A stretch of 64,000 nucleotides of DNA from Kluyvera cryocrescens NBRC 102467 (GCF_001571285.1 NZ_BCTM01000021.1:35345-99344), one strand, 5' to 3'; numbered from the stretch's first letter, positions 1 through 11,718 are shown. Notes: generated by a model not told the origin, from the sequence alone. Numbers and translations are program-made.

Positions 1-186
1 CTCACTGAAGCGGACGTACGGGCGCTGGTTGAACCCGGGCAACAGCTTATTATGACTGAAAAAGATGCGGTGAAATGCCGCCGCTTTGCGCAGGAAAACT
101 GGTGGTATCTGCCGGTCGATGCTGTTCTTTCCGGCGACCGCGCGCAGACGCTGCTACAGGACTTGATTACCCTCGCACGACGCTAA
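1..186 (+). CDS. lpxK: Tetraacyldisaccharide 4'-kinase, C-terminal end (partial)
   Basis: The reading frame is open from the first base and ends with TAA at 186, giving the last 61 residues. The motif MTEKDAVKC and the ending [11 protein letters not shown] match the C-terminus of LpxK, the inner-membrane kinase that phosphorylates the lipid A disaccharide at the 4' position. Its place just before ycaQ, ycaR and kdsB is the standard enterobacterial order. The start and the Walker motif lie outside the window. Confidence 0.9.
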   Translation, partial: LTEADVRALVEPGQQLIMTEKDAVKCRRFAQENWWYLPVDAVLSGDRAQTLLQDLITLARR

Positions 187-216
187 ACGGCGTCGGCGAT
201 ATCCGGGGGAACCGGT

Positions 217-1449
217 ATGGCTGAACAGCATCTTACTCTGCGCGCCGCGCGTCATCTCCACCTTGCGGCGCAGGGGCTTCTCAATCGCCCGCGCCGGCAG
301 GCAAAAGCGCACGATATTCTTCGTACTATCCAACAAATGTCTCTGCTGCAAATCGACACCATCAACGTGGTGGCCCGCAGCCCTTATCTGGTGTTATTCA
401 GTCGTCTGGGCGCTTATCCATCGACATGGCTCGATGAGGCGCTTTCCCGCGGAGAGCTTATGGAATATTGGGCTCATGAGGCCTGCTTTCTGCCGCGTAG
501 CGATTTTCCGCTGGTGCGCCACCGGATGCTGGCGCCGCATAAGATGGGCTGGAAGTATCACCAGAGCTGGATGAGTGAACACGCACAGGACATTGCAGCG
601 CTTAAATCTCATATTGCTGAGAATGGTCCGGTGCGCTCTGCTGATTTTTCACACCCGCGCAAAGGTGAAAGCGGTTGGTGGGCGTGGAAGCCGCACAAGC
701 GCCATCTGGAAGGTTTGTTTACGGCTGGCGAAGTCATGGTGGTAGCAAGGCGTCACTTCCAGCGCGTCTACGATCTCACCGAGCGTGTGATGCCCCACTG
801 GAATGATGCAACGGATGCACTGACGCAACCGGCCGCGGAAAGGCTTATGCTGGAGAATAGCGCCCGGAGCTTAGGTATTTTCCGCCCTCAATGGCTGGCG
901 GACTATTATCGTCTGCGCCAACCCGATCTCAATGCGCTGTTGGCACAGTGGCAGGATGAGCAGCAGATAGTGGCTGTTGATGTCGATACGCTGGGCGAGA
1001 TGTGGGTGCACAGTAGCCTGTTACCGGAACTCGCCCGAGCGGTCGAGGGTAAGCTGAATGCGACCCACAGCGCGGTACTGTCGCCATTCGATCCTGTGGT
1101 CTGGGATCGCAAGCGAGCTGAGCAGCTATTTGATTTCAGCTACCGTCTTGAGTGCTACACGCCTGCGCCTAAACGACAGTATGGCTATTTTGTGCTGCCG
1201 CTGTTGCACCGTGGCGAAATCGTTGGCCGCATGGACAGCAAAATGCACCGTAGCCGCGGCGTGCTGGAAATATTCGCGCTGTATTTACAAGACGGCGTGC
1301 GGGTCAGTCAGCAGCTCGAACGTGGGCTAAAACTGGCCATTAATGACTTTGCTCGCTGGCAGGGGGCAACGCGCGTTGAGCTTGGCGCAATAGCGGAAAA
1401 ACTCTTTAGTGAACAACGTGGCGGATGGGAGATTGACGCCGACCGTTAG
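217..1449 (+). CDS. ycaQ: Interstrand-crosslink DNA glycosylase YcaQ (AlkX)
   Basis: 410 residues, the usual length. The protein belongs to the HTH_42 family of winged-helix DNA glycosylases, which unhook nitrogen-mustard-type interstrand crosslinks and remove bulky N7 adducts. The QxD motif known to be catalytic in this family is visible as Q45-I46-D47. The first helix-turn-helix region lies around residues 5-50. It begins 30 nt after lpxK and is followed by ycaR-kdsB, so it is probably co-transcribed with the lipid A/Kdo genes without sharing their pathway. Identity is from overall sequence and synteny. Confidence 0.9.
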   Translation: MAEQHLTLRAARHLHLAAQGLLNRPRRQAKAHDILRTIQQMSLLQIDTINVVARSPYLVLFSRLGAYPSTWLDEALSRGELMEYWAHEACFLPRSDFPLVRHRMLAPHKMGWKYHQSWMSEHAQDIAALKSHIAENGPVRSADFSHPRKGESGWWAWKPHKRHLEGLFTAGEVMVVARRHFQRVYDLTERVMPHWNDATDALTQPAAERLMLENSARSLGIFRPQWLADYYRLRQPDLNALLAQWQDEQQIVAVDVDTLGEMWVHSSLLPELARAVEGKLNATHSAVLSPFDPVVWDRKRAEQLFDFSYRLECYTPAPKRQYGYFVLPLLHRGEIVGRMDSKMHRSRGVLEIFALYLQDGVRVSQQLERGLKLAINDFARWQGATRVELGAIAEKLFSEQRGGWEIDADR

Positions 1450-1500
1450 CGCTCTATGATATGCTGCACTGGTTTTCGATACGGCCCATCAGGAGGAACC

Positions 1501-1683
1501 ATGGATCACCGTCTACTTGAAATTATTGCCTGCCCGGTTTGCAACGGCAAACTCTACTACAGCCAGGACAAGCAAGAACTGATTTGCAAACTTGATAATC
1601 TGGCGTTTCCCCTGCGTGACGGGATCCCCGTATTGCTGGAAACCGAAGCCCGCGTGCTCGCTGCTGAAGAGAACAGACCATGA
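1501..1683 (+). CDS. ycaR: Trm112/UPF0434-like protein YcaR
   Basis: A 60-residue protein starting [18 protein letters not shown]. The start at 1501 is chosen because AGGAGG sits just upstream and the family is 60 residues long; an in-frame codon further upstream would add an unlikely extension. It has a CPVC knuckle near the N-terminus but the second cysteine pair is reduced to one Cys (LICKLD), so zinc binding is uncertain. The stop codon overlaps the kdsB start (ATGA), which implies translational coupling. Its biochemical role is not established. Confidence 0.9.
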   Translation: MDHRLLEIIACPVCNGKLYYSQDKQELICKLDNLAFPLRDGIPVLLETEARVLAAEENRP

Positions 1684-2426
1684 GTTTTGTCGTCATTATT
1701 CCCGCGCGTTTTGCCTCAACGCGCCTGCCGGGTAAACCGCTGCAGGATATCAACGGCAAACCGATGATTGTGCACGTGCTGGAGCGCGCGCGCGAGTCCG
1801 GCGCTGAGCGTATTATCGTGGCAACCGATCACCCGGAAGTGGCTAGCGCCGTTGAAGCCGCCGGGGGTGAGGTTTGCATGACCCGCGCTGACCATCAGTC
1901 AGGCACTGAGCGTCTGGCGGAAGTGGTTGAGAAGTGCGGCTTCAGCGACGATACCGTCATTGTTAATGTCCAGGGCGATGAGCCGATGATCCCTGCGGTC
2001 ATTATCCGCCAGGTGGCAGAAAATTTAGCGGCCAGCCAATGCGGTATGGCTACGCTGGCAGTACCGATTCATGACGCTGAAGAAGCCTTTAATCCGAATG
2101 CGGTCAAAGTGGTCATGGACAAAGACGGCCACGCGCTCTATTTTTCACGCGCCACCATTCCATGGGATCGTGACCGCTTTGCGAAAAGCCGCGAAGAGAT
2201 TGGCGATACGCTGCTGCGCCACATTGGTATCTATGGCTACCGCGCCGGATTTATTCGCCGCTACGTCACCTGGACGCCAAGCCCGCTTGAGCACATTGAG
2301 ATGCTTGAACAGCTGCGCGTGCTGTGGTACGGCGAAAAAATTCACGTTGCCGTGGCGAAAGAAGTTCCGGGCACCGGCGTTGATACGCCAGAAGATCTGG
2401 CTCGCGTTCGCGCCGAAATGAAGTAA
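1680..2426 (+). CDS. kdsB: CMP-Kdo synthetase (3-deoxy-manno-octulosonate cytidylyltransferase)
   Basis: 248 residues, the normal length. KdsB activates Kdo with CTP to give CMP-Kdo, the donor for the inner core of lipopolysaccharide, in the cytoplasm. The N-terminal nucleotide-binding signature [16 protein letters not shown] is intact, as are NVQGDEP around residue 100 and the C-terminal [11 protein letters not shown]. Overlap with ycaR by four bases indicates coupled translation. A GC-rich hairpin follows the stop. Confidence 0.95.
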   Translation: MSFVVIIPARFASTRLPGKPLQDINGKPMIVHVLERARESGAERIIVATDHPEVASAVEAAGGEVCMTRADHQSGTERLAEVVEKCGFSDDTVIVNVQGDEPMIPAVIIRQVAENLAASQCGMATLAVPIHDAEEAFNPNAVKVVMDKDGHALYFSRATIPWDRDRFAKSREEIGDTLLRHIGIYGYRAGFIRRYVTWTPSPLEHIEMLEQLRVLWYGEKIHVAVAKEVPGTGVDTPEDLARVRAEMK

Positions 2427-2433
2427 TCTCCTC

Positions 2434-2456
2434 CGCCCCCTTGTTCACAGGGGGCG
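2434..2456 (+). terminator. GC hairpin after kdsB
   Basis: A perfect 7-bp stem CGCCCCC/GGGGGCG with a 9-nt loop lies 7 nt after the kdsB stop. It lacks a real T-run, so it may be a weak or Rho-assisted terminator, or only an mRNA 3'-end structure. Confidence 0.4.
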
Positions 2457-2568
2457 CATTCAGCCTCAATGTTTCCTGACTATCTGTTGCAATTTTGATC
2501 TTGTCTGGTGAAATTCACGCTCTATATGCTCATTATGAAAGCAATGGCTTTTATAGAGGCAATCTGAC

Positions 2569-3462
2569 ATGGAACAGCTACGTGTAGAACTCAGCCATCT
2601 TTTGGGTGAATCACTCAGCCGCGTGGAGTGTATTAACGAGCAGACGGATACCGCGCTATGGTCGCTGTATGATGCCAACGGCAATCCGATGCCGTTATTG
2701 GCGCGGAGCTTTTCCTCGCCGGGGCTGGCTCGCCAGCTAGCGTGGAAAATATCGATGCTGGCGCGAAGCGGCACCGTTCGGATGCCGGTGGTATACGGGG
2801 TGATGACGCATGAAGAACATCCAGGACCGGACGTCCTGCTGCTGGAGCGCCTGCGCGGTGTGCCAGTGGAAGCGCCTACCCGCAGCCCGCAGCGTTGGGA
2901 TGCCCTGAAAGATCAAATTGTTGAGGCCATGCTGGCGTGGCACCGCGTGGACAGTTCCGGCAGCGTCGGCTTTGTCGATGGCACTCAGGAAAACAGTTGG
3001 CCTCAGTGGTATCGCCAGAGAATTGAAGTGCTGTGGGGTACCCTCAGCCTATACCACAGTACGGGGCTGACGATGCAGGACAAACGGCTGCTATTTCGCA
3101 CGCGCGAATGTCTGGATGCGCTGTTTGCCGGTTTCAATGACAATTGCGTGCTGGTACACGGCCACTTAACGCTGCGCAGTATGCTTAAGGATGCCCGCAG
3201 CGATCAGCTGCTGGCGATGGTTGGGCCTGGGCCTATCTTGTGGGCACCGCGGGAATATGACCTGTTCCGCCTGCACGAGAGCGAACAGGCGGAACAGCTG
3301 ATGTGGCATTATCTCCAGCGCGCCCCCGTTGCGGAGGCGTTTCTTTGGCGACGCTGGCTCTATCTGCTGTGGGACGAAGTCGAGAAACTCGTGAATACCG
3401 GTAAATTTAGCCGCGCGAATTTTGATCTCGCGTCAAAATCACTGCTCCCCTGGCTCTCCTGA
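2569..3462 (+). CDS. ycbJ: YcbJ, degenerate phosphotransferase-fold protein
   Basis: 297 residues. It resembles the APH/choline-kinase-like fold used by aminoglycoside phosphotransferases: an N-terminal nucleotide-lobe region followed by a catalytic-loop-like segment at VLVHGHLTLRS. In active members this loop is HGDxxxxN; here the catalytic aspartate position is histidine and the asparagine is also lost. The later Mg-binding DxD is not evident. I infer a pseudokinase-like protein of unknown role. The 3' end overlaps the convergent elyC gene by 24 bases. Confidence 0.85.
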   Translation: MEQLRVELSHLLGESLSRVECINEQTDTALWSLYDANGNPMPLLARSFSSPGLARQLAWKISMLARSGTVRMPVVYGVMTHEEHPGPDVLLLERLRGVPVEAPTRSPQRWDALKDQIVEAMLAWHRVDSSGSVGFVDGTQENSWPQWYRQRIEVLWGTLSLYHSTGLTMQDKRLLFRTRECLDALFAGFNDNCVLVHGHLTLRSMLKDARSDQLLAMVGPGPILWAPREYDLFRLHESEQAEQLMWHYLQRAPVAEAFLWRRWLYLLWDEVEKLVNTGKFSRANFDLASKSLLPWLS

Positions 3463-4218
3463 GTTACCTTTCAACCATTGCCAGATACGGCCAAGCGTCT
3501 CATAACCGACCCGGTCGCTGTGCATCAGCCAGACCGGGGAAGGGATTATGCGCTCCCACGGATTGAGCGGTGAAACAATGGCCAGTTGGTTAGCCGGAGC
3601 GGGAAGCGGGTGCAGCCCAACGTGTTGGAAGAAAATCATCGCCCGGGGGAGATGAGAAGCGGAAGTCACCAGCAGGAAAGGCGCATCACCAATGGCCGCT
3701 TTAACGGCGCTGGCCTCTTCTTCGGTATCTTTTGGACTGTCCAGCACGATGATCTCACTGCGCGGTACGCCAAGGCTTTCCGCCACGCGGGCACCGGCTT
3801 CTGCGGTACTCACCGGATTGGTTAGCGCGCGGGCGCCGGTGAAGATCATTTTTGCTCCAGGATGGGCTTGCCATAGGCGAATCCCTTCCGCCAAACGCGG
3901 CAGACTGTTGTTGATCAGATTGGAGCTTGGTGCCCATTCGGGATTCCAGGTATAACCACCACCTAATACCACCACATATTGCACCGGCTCTTCGCCACGC
4001 CAGGTGGGATACTTATCTTCAATCGGTTTCAGCAGCCCATCCGCAACCGGCTGTAGGCTCAATAACAGTATGGCGAGCCAACCCGCGGTAATGGCGGTTT
4101 TGCCCAGTTTTTGAAAACGCGTAAACCAAACCAGGACAATTCCTAAACCTATCAGCAAAAGAAGCAGCGGCAGTGGCAGCATCATTCCACCGATATACTT
4201 TTTCAGCATAAAAAGCAT
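3439..4218 (-). CDS. elyC: Envelope biogenesis factor ElyC (DUF218)
   Basis: 259 residues, as in E. coli. Two N-terminal membrane segments (about residues 10-32 and 38-58) precede a DUF218 domain starting near VVVLGGGYTWN. In E. coli ElyC loss impairs peptidoglycan assembly at low temperature and affects undecaprenyl-phosphate lipid carrier use. It is convergent with ycbJ and divergent from cmoM, so it has its own promoter in the 4219-4346 gap. Confidence 0.92.
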   Translation of the reverse strand: MLFMLKKYIGGMMLPLPLLLLLIGLGIVLVWFTRFQKLGKTAITAGWLAILLLSLQPVADGLLKPIEDKYPTWRGEEPVQYVVVLGGGYTWNPEWAPSSNLINNSLPRLAEGIRLWQAHPGAKMIFTGARALTNPVSTAEAGARVAESLGVPRSEIIVLDSPKDTEEEASAVKAAIGDAPFLLVTSASHLPRAMIFFQHVGLHPLPAPANQLAIVSPLNPWERIIPSPVWLMHSDRVGYETLGRIWQWLKGNSGEPGEQ

Positions 4219-4346
4219 TCTGTAGCGTACCTTTTTTAAGCATCTGACCGTATGAATGCAGTGATATTACACCAGGTAGCTTCATTCTCGCCGTGGGTGT
4301 GACAAAATAGACCTTTTGTGGCTGGCGAAGTCAGTAAGGATGCGCT

Positions 4347-5141
4347 GTGCAGGATCGCAATTTTGATGACATGGCGGAAAAGTTTTCACGCAACATCTAT
4401 GGCACCACCAAGGGCCAGCTGCGTCAGGCTATTCTGTGGCAGGATCTGGACACGCTGCTGGCAACGATGGGCACCCAACCACTGCGCATCCTTGATGCTG
4501 GCGGCGGGGAGGGGCAGACAGCACTCAAAATGGCGGAACGTGGGCACCATGTGACGCTGTGCGATCTTTCCGCGGAGATGATTGCGCGTGCGCGCAAGGC
4601 GGCCGACGAGAAAGGTGTGAGCGACAACATGCATTTCATACATTGCGCGGTCCAGGATGTGGACGAGCATTTGGAAAGCCCGGTTGATCTGATATTGTTT
4701 CACGCTGTGCTGGAGTGGGTGGCCGATCCGCTGGACGTCTTAAAAACGCTGTGGTCGGTGCTTCGTCCGGGCGGCGCATTATCATTAATGTTCTACAATG
4801 CAAACGGCCTGTTGATGCATAACATGGTGGTGGGTAACTTCGATTACGTCGTTGCCGGCATGCCGAAAAAGAAAAGGCGGACGCTGTCGCCGAACTATCC
4901 GCGCGATCCGCAGCAGGTCTATAGCTGGCTGGAAGAGATAGGCTGGCACATTAACGGGAAAACCGGCGTGCGAGTGTTTCATGACTATTTGCGCGACAAG
5001 CAGATGCAGAAGAACTGTTTTGATATTCTGCTGGAACTTGAAACGCGCTATTGCCGCCAGGAACCGTATATTAGCCTGGGGCGCTATATTCATGTCACCG
5101 CGCTGAAGCCGCAGACAGAAACAAGGATAAACGATGAGTGA
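4347..5141 (+). CDS. cmoM: tRNA 5-carboxymethoxyuridine methyltransferase CmoM
   Basis: 264 residues, starting at GTG with TAAGGA seven bases upstream; the start agrees with the family N-terminus MQDRNFDD. It is a class I SAM methyltransferase with motif [11 protein letters not shown] and motif IV region FHAVLEWV. CmoM (formerly SmtA) methylates cmo5U34 to mcmo5U in several tRNAs. Its stop overlaps mukF by 8 bases, so this tRNA enzyme leads the condensin operon, as in E. coli. Confidence 0.93.
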   Translation: MQDRNFDDMAEKFSRNIYGTTKGQLRQAILWQDLDTLLATMGTQPLRILDAGGGEGQTALKMAERGHHVTLCDLSAEMIARARKAADEKGVSDNMHFIHCAVQDVDEHLESPVDLILFHAVLEWVADPLDVLKTLWSVLRPGGALSLMFYNANGLLMHNMVVGNFDYVVAGMPKKKRRTLSPNYPRDPQQVYSWLEEIGWHINGKTGVRVFHDYLRDKQMQKNCFDILLELETRYCRQEPYISLGRYIHVTALKPQTETRINDE

Positions 5142-6456
5142 ATTTTCCCAGACAGTCCCCGAACTGGTTGCCTGGGCCAGGAAAAATGATTTTGCCATCT
5201 CGCTCCCCGTCGATAGGCTCTCATTTCTGCTGGCCGTCGCAACGCTGAACGGCGAACGACTGGAAGGTGAAATGACGGAAGGCGAGCTGGTGGATGCATT
5301 TCGTCACGTCAGTGATGCGTTTGAGCAAACCAGTGAAACCATCGGAACGCGTGCCAACAACGCGATTAACGACCTGGTTCGCCAACGTCTGCTGAACCGC
5401 TTTACCAGCGAAATCACGGAAGGGAACGCCATCTATCGTTTGACGCCGCTGGGCATTGGCATTACCGACTACTATATTCGTCAGCGCGAATTTTCGACGC
5501 TGCGCCTGTCAATGCAGCTGTCTATCGTCGCCGGCGAATTAAAACGTGCGGCAGACTCTGCGGACGAAGGGGGCGACGAGTTCCACTGGCATCGCAACGT
5601 TTACGCGCCGCTGAAATACTCGGTGGCGGAGATTTTTGACAGTATTGACCTGACGCAGCGCATCATGGACGAGCAGCAGCAGTCGGTTAAAGATGATATC
5701 GCTCAGCTATTGAATAAAGACTGGCGTGCGGCGATTTCCAGTTGTGAACTGCTGCTGTCGGAAACGTCCGGCACGCTGCGTGAGCTCCAGGACACGCTGG
5801 ATGCTGCGGGCGATAAGCTGCAGGCGAACCTGCTGCGTATTCAGGATGCCACGCTCAGTCATAACGATTTGCAGTTTGTCGACCGCCTGGTCTTCGATCT
5901 GCAAAGTAAGCTCGACCGTATCGTAAGCTGGGGCCAGCAGGCGATTGACCTGTGGATTGGCTATGACCGCCACGTGCACAAATTTATCCGTACCGCGATT
6001 GATATGGATAAAAACCGCGTCTTCGCCCAGCGCCTGCGTCAGTCGGTGCAAAACTATTTCGATGCGCCATGGGCGCTCACCTATGCCAACGCCGATCGTC
6101 TGTTGGATATGCGTGATGAAGAGATGACGCTGCGGGACGAAGAGGTCACCGGGGAACTTCCGCCGGACTTAGAATACGAAGAATTTAACGAAATTCGCGA
6201 ACAGCTCGCCGCGCTGATTGAAGAGCAGCTGGCGATTTATAAAACCAAACAGCTACCGCTGGATCTCGGCCTGGTCGTCAAAGAGTACCTGGTTCAATAC
6301 CCGCGTGCGCGTCACTTTGACGTTGCGCGAATCGTGGTTGATCAGGCGGTACGTTTGGGTATTGCACACGCAGATTTCACCGGACTGCCGGCAAAATGGC
6401 AGTCGATTAATGATTACGGAGCCAAGGTACAGGCGCATGTCATCGACAAATATTGA
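5134..6456 (+). CDS. mukF: Chromosome partition protein MukF (kleisin)
   Basis: 440 residues, full length. MukF is the kleisin that bridges the two MukB heads and dimerises through its N-terminal winged-helix domain. The middle helical region (about 120-300) binds the MukB neck, the acidic linker around 320-350 ([20 protein letters not shown]) binds MukE, and the C-terminal winged helix caps the MukB head. It overlaps cmoM upstream by 8 bases and mukE downstream by 20, a tight operon that fixes subunit ratios. Confidence 0.96.
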   Translation: MSEFSQTVPELVAWARKNDFAISLPVDRLSFLLAVATLNGERLEGEMTEGELVDAFRHVSDAFEQTSETIGTRANNAINDLVRQRLLNRFTSEITEGNAIYRLTPLGIGITDYYIRQREFSTLRLSMQLSIVAGELKRAADSADEGGDEFHWHRNVYAPLKYSVAEIFDSIDLTQRIMDEQQQSVKDDIAQLLNKDWRAAISSCELLLSETSGTLRELQDTLDAAGDKLQANLLRIQDATLSHNDLQFVDRLVFDLQSKLDRIVSWGQQAIDLWIGYDRHVHKFIRTAIDMDKNRVFAQRLRQSVQNYFDAPWALTYANADRLLDMRDEEMTLRDEEVTGELPPDLEYEEFNEIREQLAALIEEQLAIYKTKQLPLDLGLVVKEYLVQYPRARHFDVARIVVDQAVRLGIAHADFTGLPAKWQSINDYGAKVQAHVIDKY

Positions 6457-7141
6457 ACAAGTGATGCCGGTTAAACTGGCACAGGCTCTGGCCAACCCTC
6501 TTTTTCCTGCGCTGGATAGCGCGCTGCGTGCCGGTCGCCATATTGGCCTCGACGAGCTGGACAATCACGCATTTTTAATGGATTTCCAGGAGTATCTGGA
6601 AGAATTTTACGCCCGCTATAACGTGGAGCTTATCCGTGCGCCGGAAGGTTTTTTCTACCTGCGCCCGCGTTCCACCACGCTGATTCCGCGTTCGGTACTC
6701 TCCGAGCTGGATATGATGGTCGGTAAGATCCTCTGCTACCTCTATCTCAGCCCGGAACGTCTGGCGAATGAAGGTATTTTCACCCAGCAGGAGCTGTATG
6801 ACGAGCTATTGGCGCTGGCCGAAGAAGCTAAGCTGCTGAAGCTGGTGAATAACCGCTCCACCGGGTCCGATCTCGACCGACAGAAACTGCAAGAAAAAGT
6901 GCGTTCCTCACTCAACCGCCTGCGCCGTTTGGGGATGGTATGGTTTATGGGCCATGACAGCAGCAAGTTCCGCATTACCGAATCCGTCTTCCGCTTTGGT
7001 GCCGACGTGCGCTCCGGCGATGACGCACGTGAAGCGCAGCTGCGCATGATTCGCGACGGTGAAGCGATGCCTATCGAAAACCATCTGCAGCTCAATGACG
7101 AGAACGACGACAATCAGCAGGATAGCGGGGAGGAAGAGTAA
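6437..7141 (+). CDS. mukE: Chromosome partition protein MukE
   Basis: 234 residues from the ATG at 6437; the open frame continues upstream through mukF, but [14 protein letters not shown] is the conserved family start. MukE is the tandem winged-helix (KITE) partner of MukF that regulates MukB ATPase and contacts DNA. The C-terminal tail is acidic ([15 protein letters not shown]), as usual. The stop TAA shares its last A with the mukB ATG (TAATG), giving coupled translation. Confidence 0.95.
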   Translation: MSSTNIEQVMPVKLAQALANPLFPALDSALRAGRHIGLDELDNHAFLMDFQEYLEEFYARYNVELIRAPEGFFYLRPRSTTLIPRSVLSELDMMVGKILCYLYLSPERLANEGIFTQQELYDELLALAEEAKLLKLVNNRSTGSDLDRQKLQEKVRSSLNRLRRLGMVWFMGHDSSKFRITESVFRFGADVRSGDDAREAQLRMIRDGEAMPIENHLQLNDENDDNQQDSGEEE

Positions 7142-10100
7142 TGATCGATCGCGGTAAATTTCGTTCGCTAACGCTGATTAACTGGAACGGGTTCTTTGCC
7201 CGAACCTTCGACCTGGATGAACTGGTTACCACGCTGTCCGGCGGTAACGGTGCGGGTAAATCGACAACCATGGCGGCCTTCGTCACGGCGCTGATCCCGG
7301 ACTTAACCCTGCTGCACTTCCGTAACACCACCGAAGCCGGGGCGACTAGCGGTTCACGCGATAAAGGTCTGCACGGTAAGCTGAAAGCCGGCGTGTGTTA
7401 TTCGGTATTGGATGTGATGAACTCGCGCAATCAGCGGGTGGTGGTGGGCGTCCGTCTGCAACAGGTTGCCGGACGAGACCGTAAAGTAGACATCAAACCG
7501 TTCGCGATTCAGGGGCTGCCGACCTCTTTCCAGCCGACGCAGCTGCTAACCGAAACGCTTAACGAGCGCCAGGCGCGCGTACTGACGCTACAGGAACTGA
7601 AAGACAAGCTGGATAATATTGAAGGCGTCCAGTTCAAACAGTTCAACTCGATTACCGACTATCACTCGCTGATGTTTGATCTGGGCATCGTGGCGCGTCG
7701 TCTGCGTTCCGCATCGGACCGTAGTAAGTTCTATCGTCTGATTGAAGCTTCGCTGTATGGCGGTATCTCTAGCGCCATCACCCGCTCGCTGCGCGACTAC
7801 CTGCTGCCGGAAAACAGCGGCGTGCGCAAAGCGTTCCAGGACATGGAAGCGGCGCTGCGTGAAAACCGCATGACGCTGGAAGCGATCCGCGTGACGCAGT
7901 CCGATCGCGACCTGTTCAAACACCTTATCTCCGAAGCCACCGACTACGTGGCCGCTGACTATATGCGCCACGCCAACGAACGTCGGGTGCATCTGGATAA
8001 AGCGCTCGAGTATCGCCGTGAGCTGTTTACCTCGCGATCGCAGTTGGCCGCGGAGCAGTACAAACACGTAGATATGGCGCGTGAGCTGCAGGAGCACAAC
8101 GGGGCTGAAGGGGATCTTGAAGCCGATCACCAGGCCGCCAGCGACCACCTGAATCTGGTACAAACGGCCCTGCGTCAGCAGGAAAAAATTGAACGCTATG
8201 AAGCGGACCTGGACGAGCTGCAAATTCGTCTGGAAGAACAAAATGAAGTGGTGGCCGAAGCCGCCGATCTGCAGGAAGAAAACGAAGCTCGGGCGGAAGC
8301 CGCTGAGCTGGAAGTGGATGAACTGAAAAGCCAGCTGGCGGATTACCAGCAGGCGCTGGACGTACAGCAAACGCGCGCAATTCAGTACACCCAGGCGCTG
8401 CAGGCGTTACAACGTGCGAAAGAGCTTTGCCATCTGCCTGATTTAACGCCGGAAAGTGCGGATGAATGGCTGGAAACGTTCCAGGCAAAAGAACAGGAAG
8501 CGACCGAGAAACTGCTGACCTTAGAGCAGAAGATGAGTGTGTCGCAGACCGCACATAGCCAGTTTGAGCAGGCGTTCAAAATCGTGGAAGCGATCAACGG
8601 TCCGCTGGCCCGCGAAGAAGCCTGGAACATTGCCCGTGAACTGCTGCGCGATGGCGTTAACCAGCGTCATCTTGCAGAACAAGCCCAGCCGCTGCGTAGC
8701 CGTTTGAACGAACTGGAACAACGTCTTCGCGAGCAGCAGGAGGCCGAACGCCTGCTGGCTGATTTCTGCAAGCGTCAGGGTAAACAGTACGATATCGAAG
8801 AGCTAGAAGCGCTGCACCACGAGCTGGAAGCTCGTATCGCCGCGCTGAGCGATTGCGTTAGCGATGCGCGCGATCAACGCATGGCGCTGCGTCAGGAACA
8901 AGAGCAACTGCAATCGCGCATTTCCGCGCTGATGCACCGCGCGCCTGTGTGGTTGGCTGCGCAAAATAGTCTAAACCAGTTGTGTGAACAAAGCGGCGAG
9001 CAGTTTGAGTCGAGCCAGGACGTTACTGAGTATCTGCAGCAGCTTCTGGAGCGTGAACGTGAAGCTATCGTTGAGCGCGATGAAGTTGGAGCGCGTAAAC
9101 GTGCGGTCGATGATGAAATTGAACGTCTAAGCCAGCCGGGCGGTTCGGAAGATCAGCGCCTTAATGCACTGGCAGAACGTTTTGGCGGCGTACTGCTGTC
9201 GGAAATCTACGACGATGTCAGCCTGGAAGATGCGCCGTACTTCTCTGCGTTGTATGGCCCATCGCGTCATGCCATCGTGGTACCGGATCTGTCGCAGATC
9301 GCCGAATATCTGGAAGGGCTGGAGGATTGCCCGGAAGATCTCTATCTGATTGAAGGGGATCCGCAGTCGTTTGATGACAGCGTGTTTGCCGTTGATGAGC
9401 TGGAAAAAGCGGTGGTGGTGAAAATTGCCGACCGCCAGTGGCGTTATTCTCGCTTCCCGTCGGTGCCGCTGTTTGGTCGCGCCGCGCGTGAAAGTCGCAT
9501 TGAAAGCCTGCACGCTGAGCGTGAAGTACTGTCTGAACGTTTTGCGACGCTGTCGTTTGATGTACAGAAAACGCAGCGTCTGCATCAGGCGTTTAGCCGC
9601 TTCATTGGTAGTCACCTGTCAGTGGCCTTTGATGACGACCCAGAAGCGGAAATCCGTAAGCTGAACACGCGCCGCAATGAGCTTGAGCGCTCGCTCAGCA
9701 GCCATGAAAGCGACAATCAGCAGCAACAGGCGCAGTTTGAGCAGGCGAAAGAGGGCGTTGCGCTGCTGAACCGCCTGCTGCCGCGTCTGAGTCTGTTAGC
9801 GGATGAAACGCTGGCCGACAGGGTCGATGAAATTCAGGAACGTCTGGATGAAGCGCAGGAAGCTGCGCGCTTTATCCAACAGCACGGCAATCAGTTGGCG
9901 AAACTGGAGCCTATTGCTTCAGTGTTGCAAAACGATCCGCAGCAGTTTGAACAGCTAAAAGAAGACTTTGCCTGGTCACAGCAGGTACAGCGAGAAGCCC
10001 GTCAGCAGGCATTCGCGCTGACCGAAGTGGTACAGCGTCGCGCTCACTTTGGTTATTCCGACTCTGCCGATATGCTTTCCGGCAATAGCGATCTGAACGA

Positions 10101-11589
10101 AAAACTCCGCCAGCGTCTTGCGCAGGCGGAAAGCGAGCGTAGCCGTGCACGTGAGGCGATGCGTACCCACGCTGCGCAGGTGAGCCAGTACAGTCAGGTG
10201 CTGGCATCGCTGAAAAGCTCGTATGACACCAAAAAAGAGCTGCTCAACGATCTGCATAAAGAACTTAAAGACATCGGCGTACGCGCGGATGCCGGAGCGG
10301 AAGAGCGCGCGCGCGCGCGCCGCGATGAACTGCATGCCCAGCTCAGCAATAACCGTGCACGTCGTAACCAACTGGAGAAAGCGCTGACCTTCTGCGAAGC
10401 GGAGATGGATAACCTGACCCGTAAGCTGCGCAAACTGGAACGCGATTATCTGGAAATGCGTGAGCAGGTGGTGAGCGCGAAGGCCGGATGGTGCGCCGTT
10501 ATGCGTCTGGTGAAAGACAACAACGTTGAACGTCGTCTGCATCGCCGCGAGCTGGCCTATCTTTCTGCCGATGATTTGCGTTCGATGTCGGATAAGGCAT
10601 TGGGTGCACTGCGCCTGGCGGTAGCGGACAACGAACATTTGCGTGATGTGCTGCGTATGTCGGAAGATCCGAAGCGTCCGGAGCGTAAAATTCAGTTCTT
10701 CGTCGCCGTGTATCAGCATCTGCGCGAGCGTATCCGTCAGGATATCATCCGCACCGATGACCCGGTTGAAGCCATTGAACAGATGGAAATTGAGCTGAGC
10801 CGTCTGACTGAAGAACTGACCAACCGCGAACAGAAGCTGGCGATTAGCTCGCGCAGCGTGGCGAATATTATTCGCAAAACGATTCAGCGTGAGCAGAACC
10901 GTATTCGTCAGCTGAACCAGGGACTGCAGAATGTCTCCTTTGGCCAGGTGAACAGCGTTCGTCTGAACGTTAACGTGCGGGAAACCCACTCGATGCTGCT
11001 GGATGTCCTTTCTGAGCAGCATGAACAGCATCAGGACCTGTTTAACAGCAATCGCCTGACCTTCTCAGAAGCGCTGGCGAAACTGTATCAGCGTCTTAAC
11101 CCACAGATCGATATGGGGCAGCGTACCCCGCAGACGATTGGTGAAGAGCTGCTCGACTATCGTAGCTATCTGGAGATGGAAGTTGAGGTCAACCGTGGTT
11201 CTGACGGCTGGCTGCGTGCGGAATCAGGCGCACTGTCTACCGGTGAAGCTATCGGTACCGGGATGTCGATTCTGGTGATGGTGGTTCAGAGCTGGGAAGA
11301 TGAAGCGCGTCGTCTGCGCGGCAAAGATCTGTCGCCGTGCCGACTGCTGTTCCTCGATGAGGCCGCGCGTCTTGACGCCCGCTCTATCGCGACGCTGTTT
11401 GAACTGTGTGAACGACTGGAGATGCAGCTGATTATCGCAGCACCAGAGAACATCAGTCCGGAGAAAGGGACAACCTATAAGCTGGTACGTAAAGTGGTCA
11501 ATAACCACGAGCACGTTCATGTGGTGGGTCTGCGTGGTTTTGCCGCTCAGCTTCCTGAAACATTACCGGGCACCGCCGACGCCTCGTAG
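7141..11589 (+). CDS. mukB: Chromosome partition protein MukB (SMC-like ATPase)
   Basis: 1482 residues, close to the 1486 of E. coli. The N-terminal Walker A GGNGAGKS lies at about residues 34-41. Long coiled-coil arms (about 330-660 and 800-1110) flank the hinge. The C-terminal half-head has the ABC signature [10 protein letters not shown] and Walker [12 protein letters not shown]. MukB with MukE and MukF condenses and segregates the chromosome and binds topoisomerase IV through the hinge. A strong terminator 130 bases downstream ends the operon. An alternating gcgcgcgcgc run near 10,308 lies inside the gene. Confidence 0.97.
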   Translation: MIDRGKFRSLTLINWNGFFARTFDLDELVTTLSGGNGAGKSTTMAAFVTALIPDLTLLHFRNTTEAGATSGSRDKGLHGKLKAGVCYSVLDVMNSRNQRVVVGVRLQQVAGRDRKVDIKPFAIQGLPTSFQPTQLLTETLNERQARVLTLQELKDKLDNIEGVQFKQFNSITDYHSLMFDLGIVARRLRSASDRSKFYRLIEASLYGGISSAITRSLRDYLLPENSGVRKAFQDMEAALRENRMTLEAIRVTQSDRDLFKHLISEATDYVAADYMRHANERRVHLDKALEYRRELFTSRSQLAAEQYKHVDMARELQEHNGAEGDLEADHQAASDHLNLVQTALRQQEKIERYEADLDELQIRLEEQNEVVAEAADLQEENEARAEAAELEVDELKSQLADYQQALDVQQTRAIQYTQALQALQRAKELCHLPDLTPESADEWLETFQAKEQEATEKLLTLEQKMSVSQTAHSQFEQAFKIVEAINGPLAREEAWNIARELLRDGVNQRHLAEQAQPLRSRLNELEQRLREQQEAERLLADFCKRQGKQYDIEELEALHHELEARIAALSDCVSDARDQRMALRQEQEQLQSRISALMHRAPVWLAAQNSLNQLCEQSGEQFESSQDVTEYLQQLLEREREAIVERDEVGARKRAVDDEIERLSQPGGSEDQRLNALAERFGGVLLSEIYDDVSLEDAPYFSALYGPSRHAIVVPDLSQIAEYLEGLEDCPEDLYLIEGDPQSFDDSVFAVDELEKAVVVKIADRQWRYSRFPSVPLFGRAARESRIESLHAEREVLSERFATLSFDVQKTQRLHQAFSRFIGSHLSVAFDDDPEAEIRKLNTRRNELERSLSSHESDNQQQQAQFEQAKEGVALLNRLLPRLSLLADETLADRVDEIQERLDEAQEAARFIQQHGNQLAKLEPIASVLQNDPQQFEQLKEDFAWSQQVQREARQQAFALTEVVQRRAHFGYSDSADMLSGNSDLNEKLRQRLAQAESERSRAREAMRTHAAQVSQYSQVLASLKSSYDTKKELLNDLHKELKDIGVRADAGAEERARARRDELHAQLSNNRARRNQLEKALTFCEAEMDNLTRKLRKLERDYLEMREQVVSAKAGWCAVMRLVKDNNVERRLHRRELAYLSADDLRSMSDKALGALRLAVADNEHLRDVLRMSEDPKRPERKIQFFVAVYQHLRERIRQDIIRTDDPVEAIEQMEIELSRLTEELTNREQKLAISSRSVANIIRKTIQREQNRIRQLNQGLQNVSFGQVNSVRLNVNVRETHSMLLDVLSEQHEQHQDLFNSNRLTFSEALAKLYQRLNPQIDMGQRTPQTIGEELLDYRSYLEMEVEVNRGSDGWLRAESGALSTGEAIGTGMSILVMVVQSWEDEARRLRGKDLSPCRLLFLDEAARLDARSIATLFELCERLEMQLIIAAPENISPEKGTTYKLVRKVVNNHEHVHVVGLRGFAAQLPETLPGTADAS

Positions 11590-11718
11590 CCTGCGGCCTA
11601 TCGACCTGAAAAGTGAAGTACTATCAGGCTGATAGGTGCGTTTCATTCGCGCGTTGATGGCCATCGCGCGCCGCGATCGCACCGCACAGAGACCTTCTGG
11701 TCCGAATACAGAACCAAG

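Noticed and set aside
10305..10322. gcgcgcgcgc run as a Z-DNA or regulatory site
   Set aside because: Lies inside mukB coding for Glu-Arg-Ala-Arg-Ala-Arg; explained by codon choice.
9976..11031. A 351-codon minus-strand frame opposite mukB
   Set aside because: Gln/Phe-rich shadow of the MukB coiled-coil codons.
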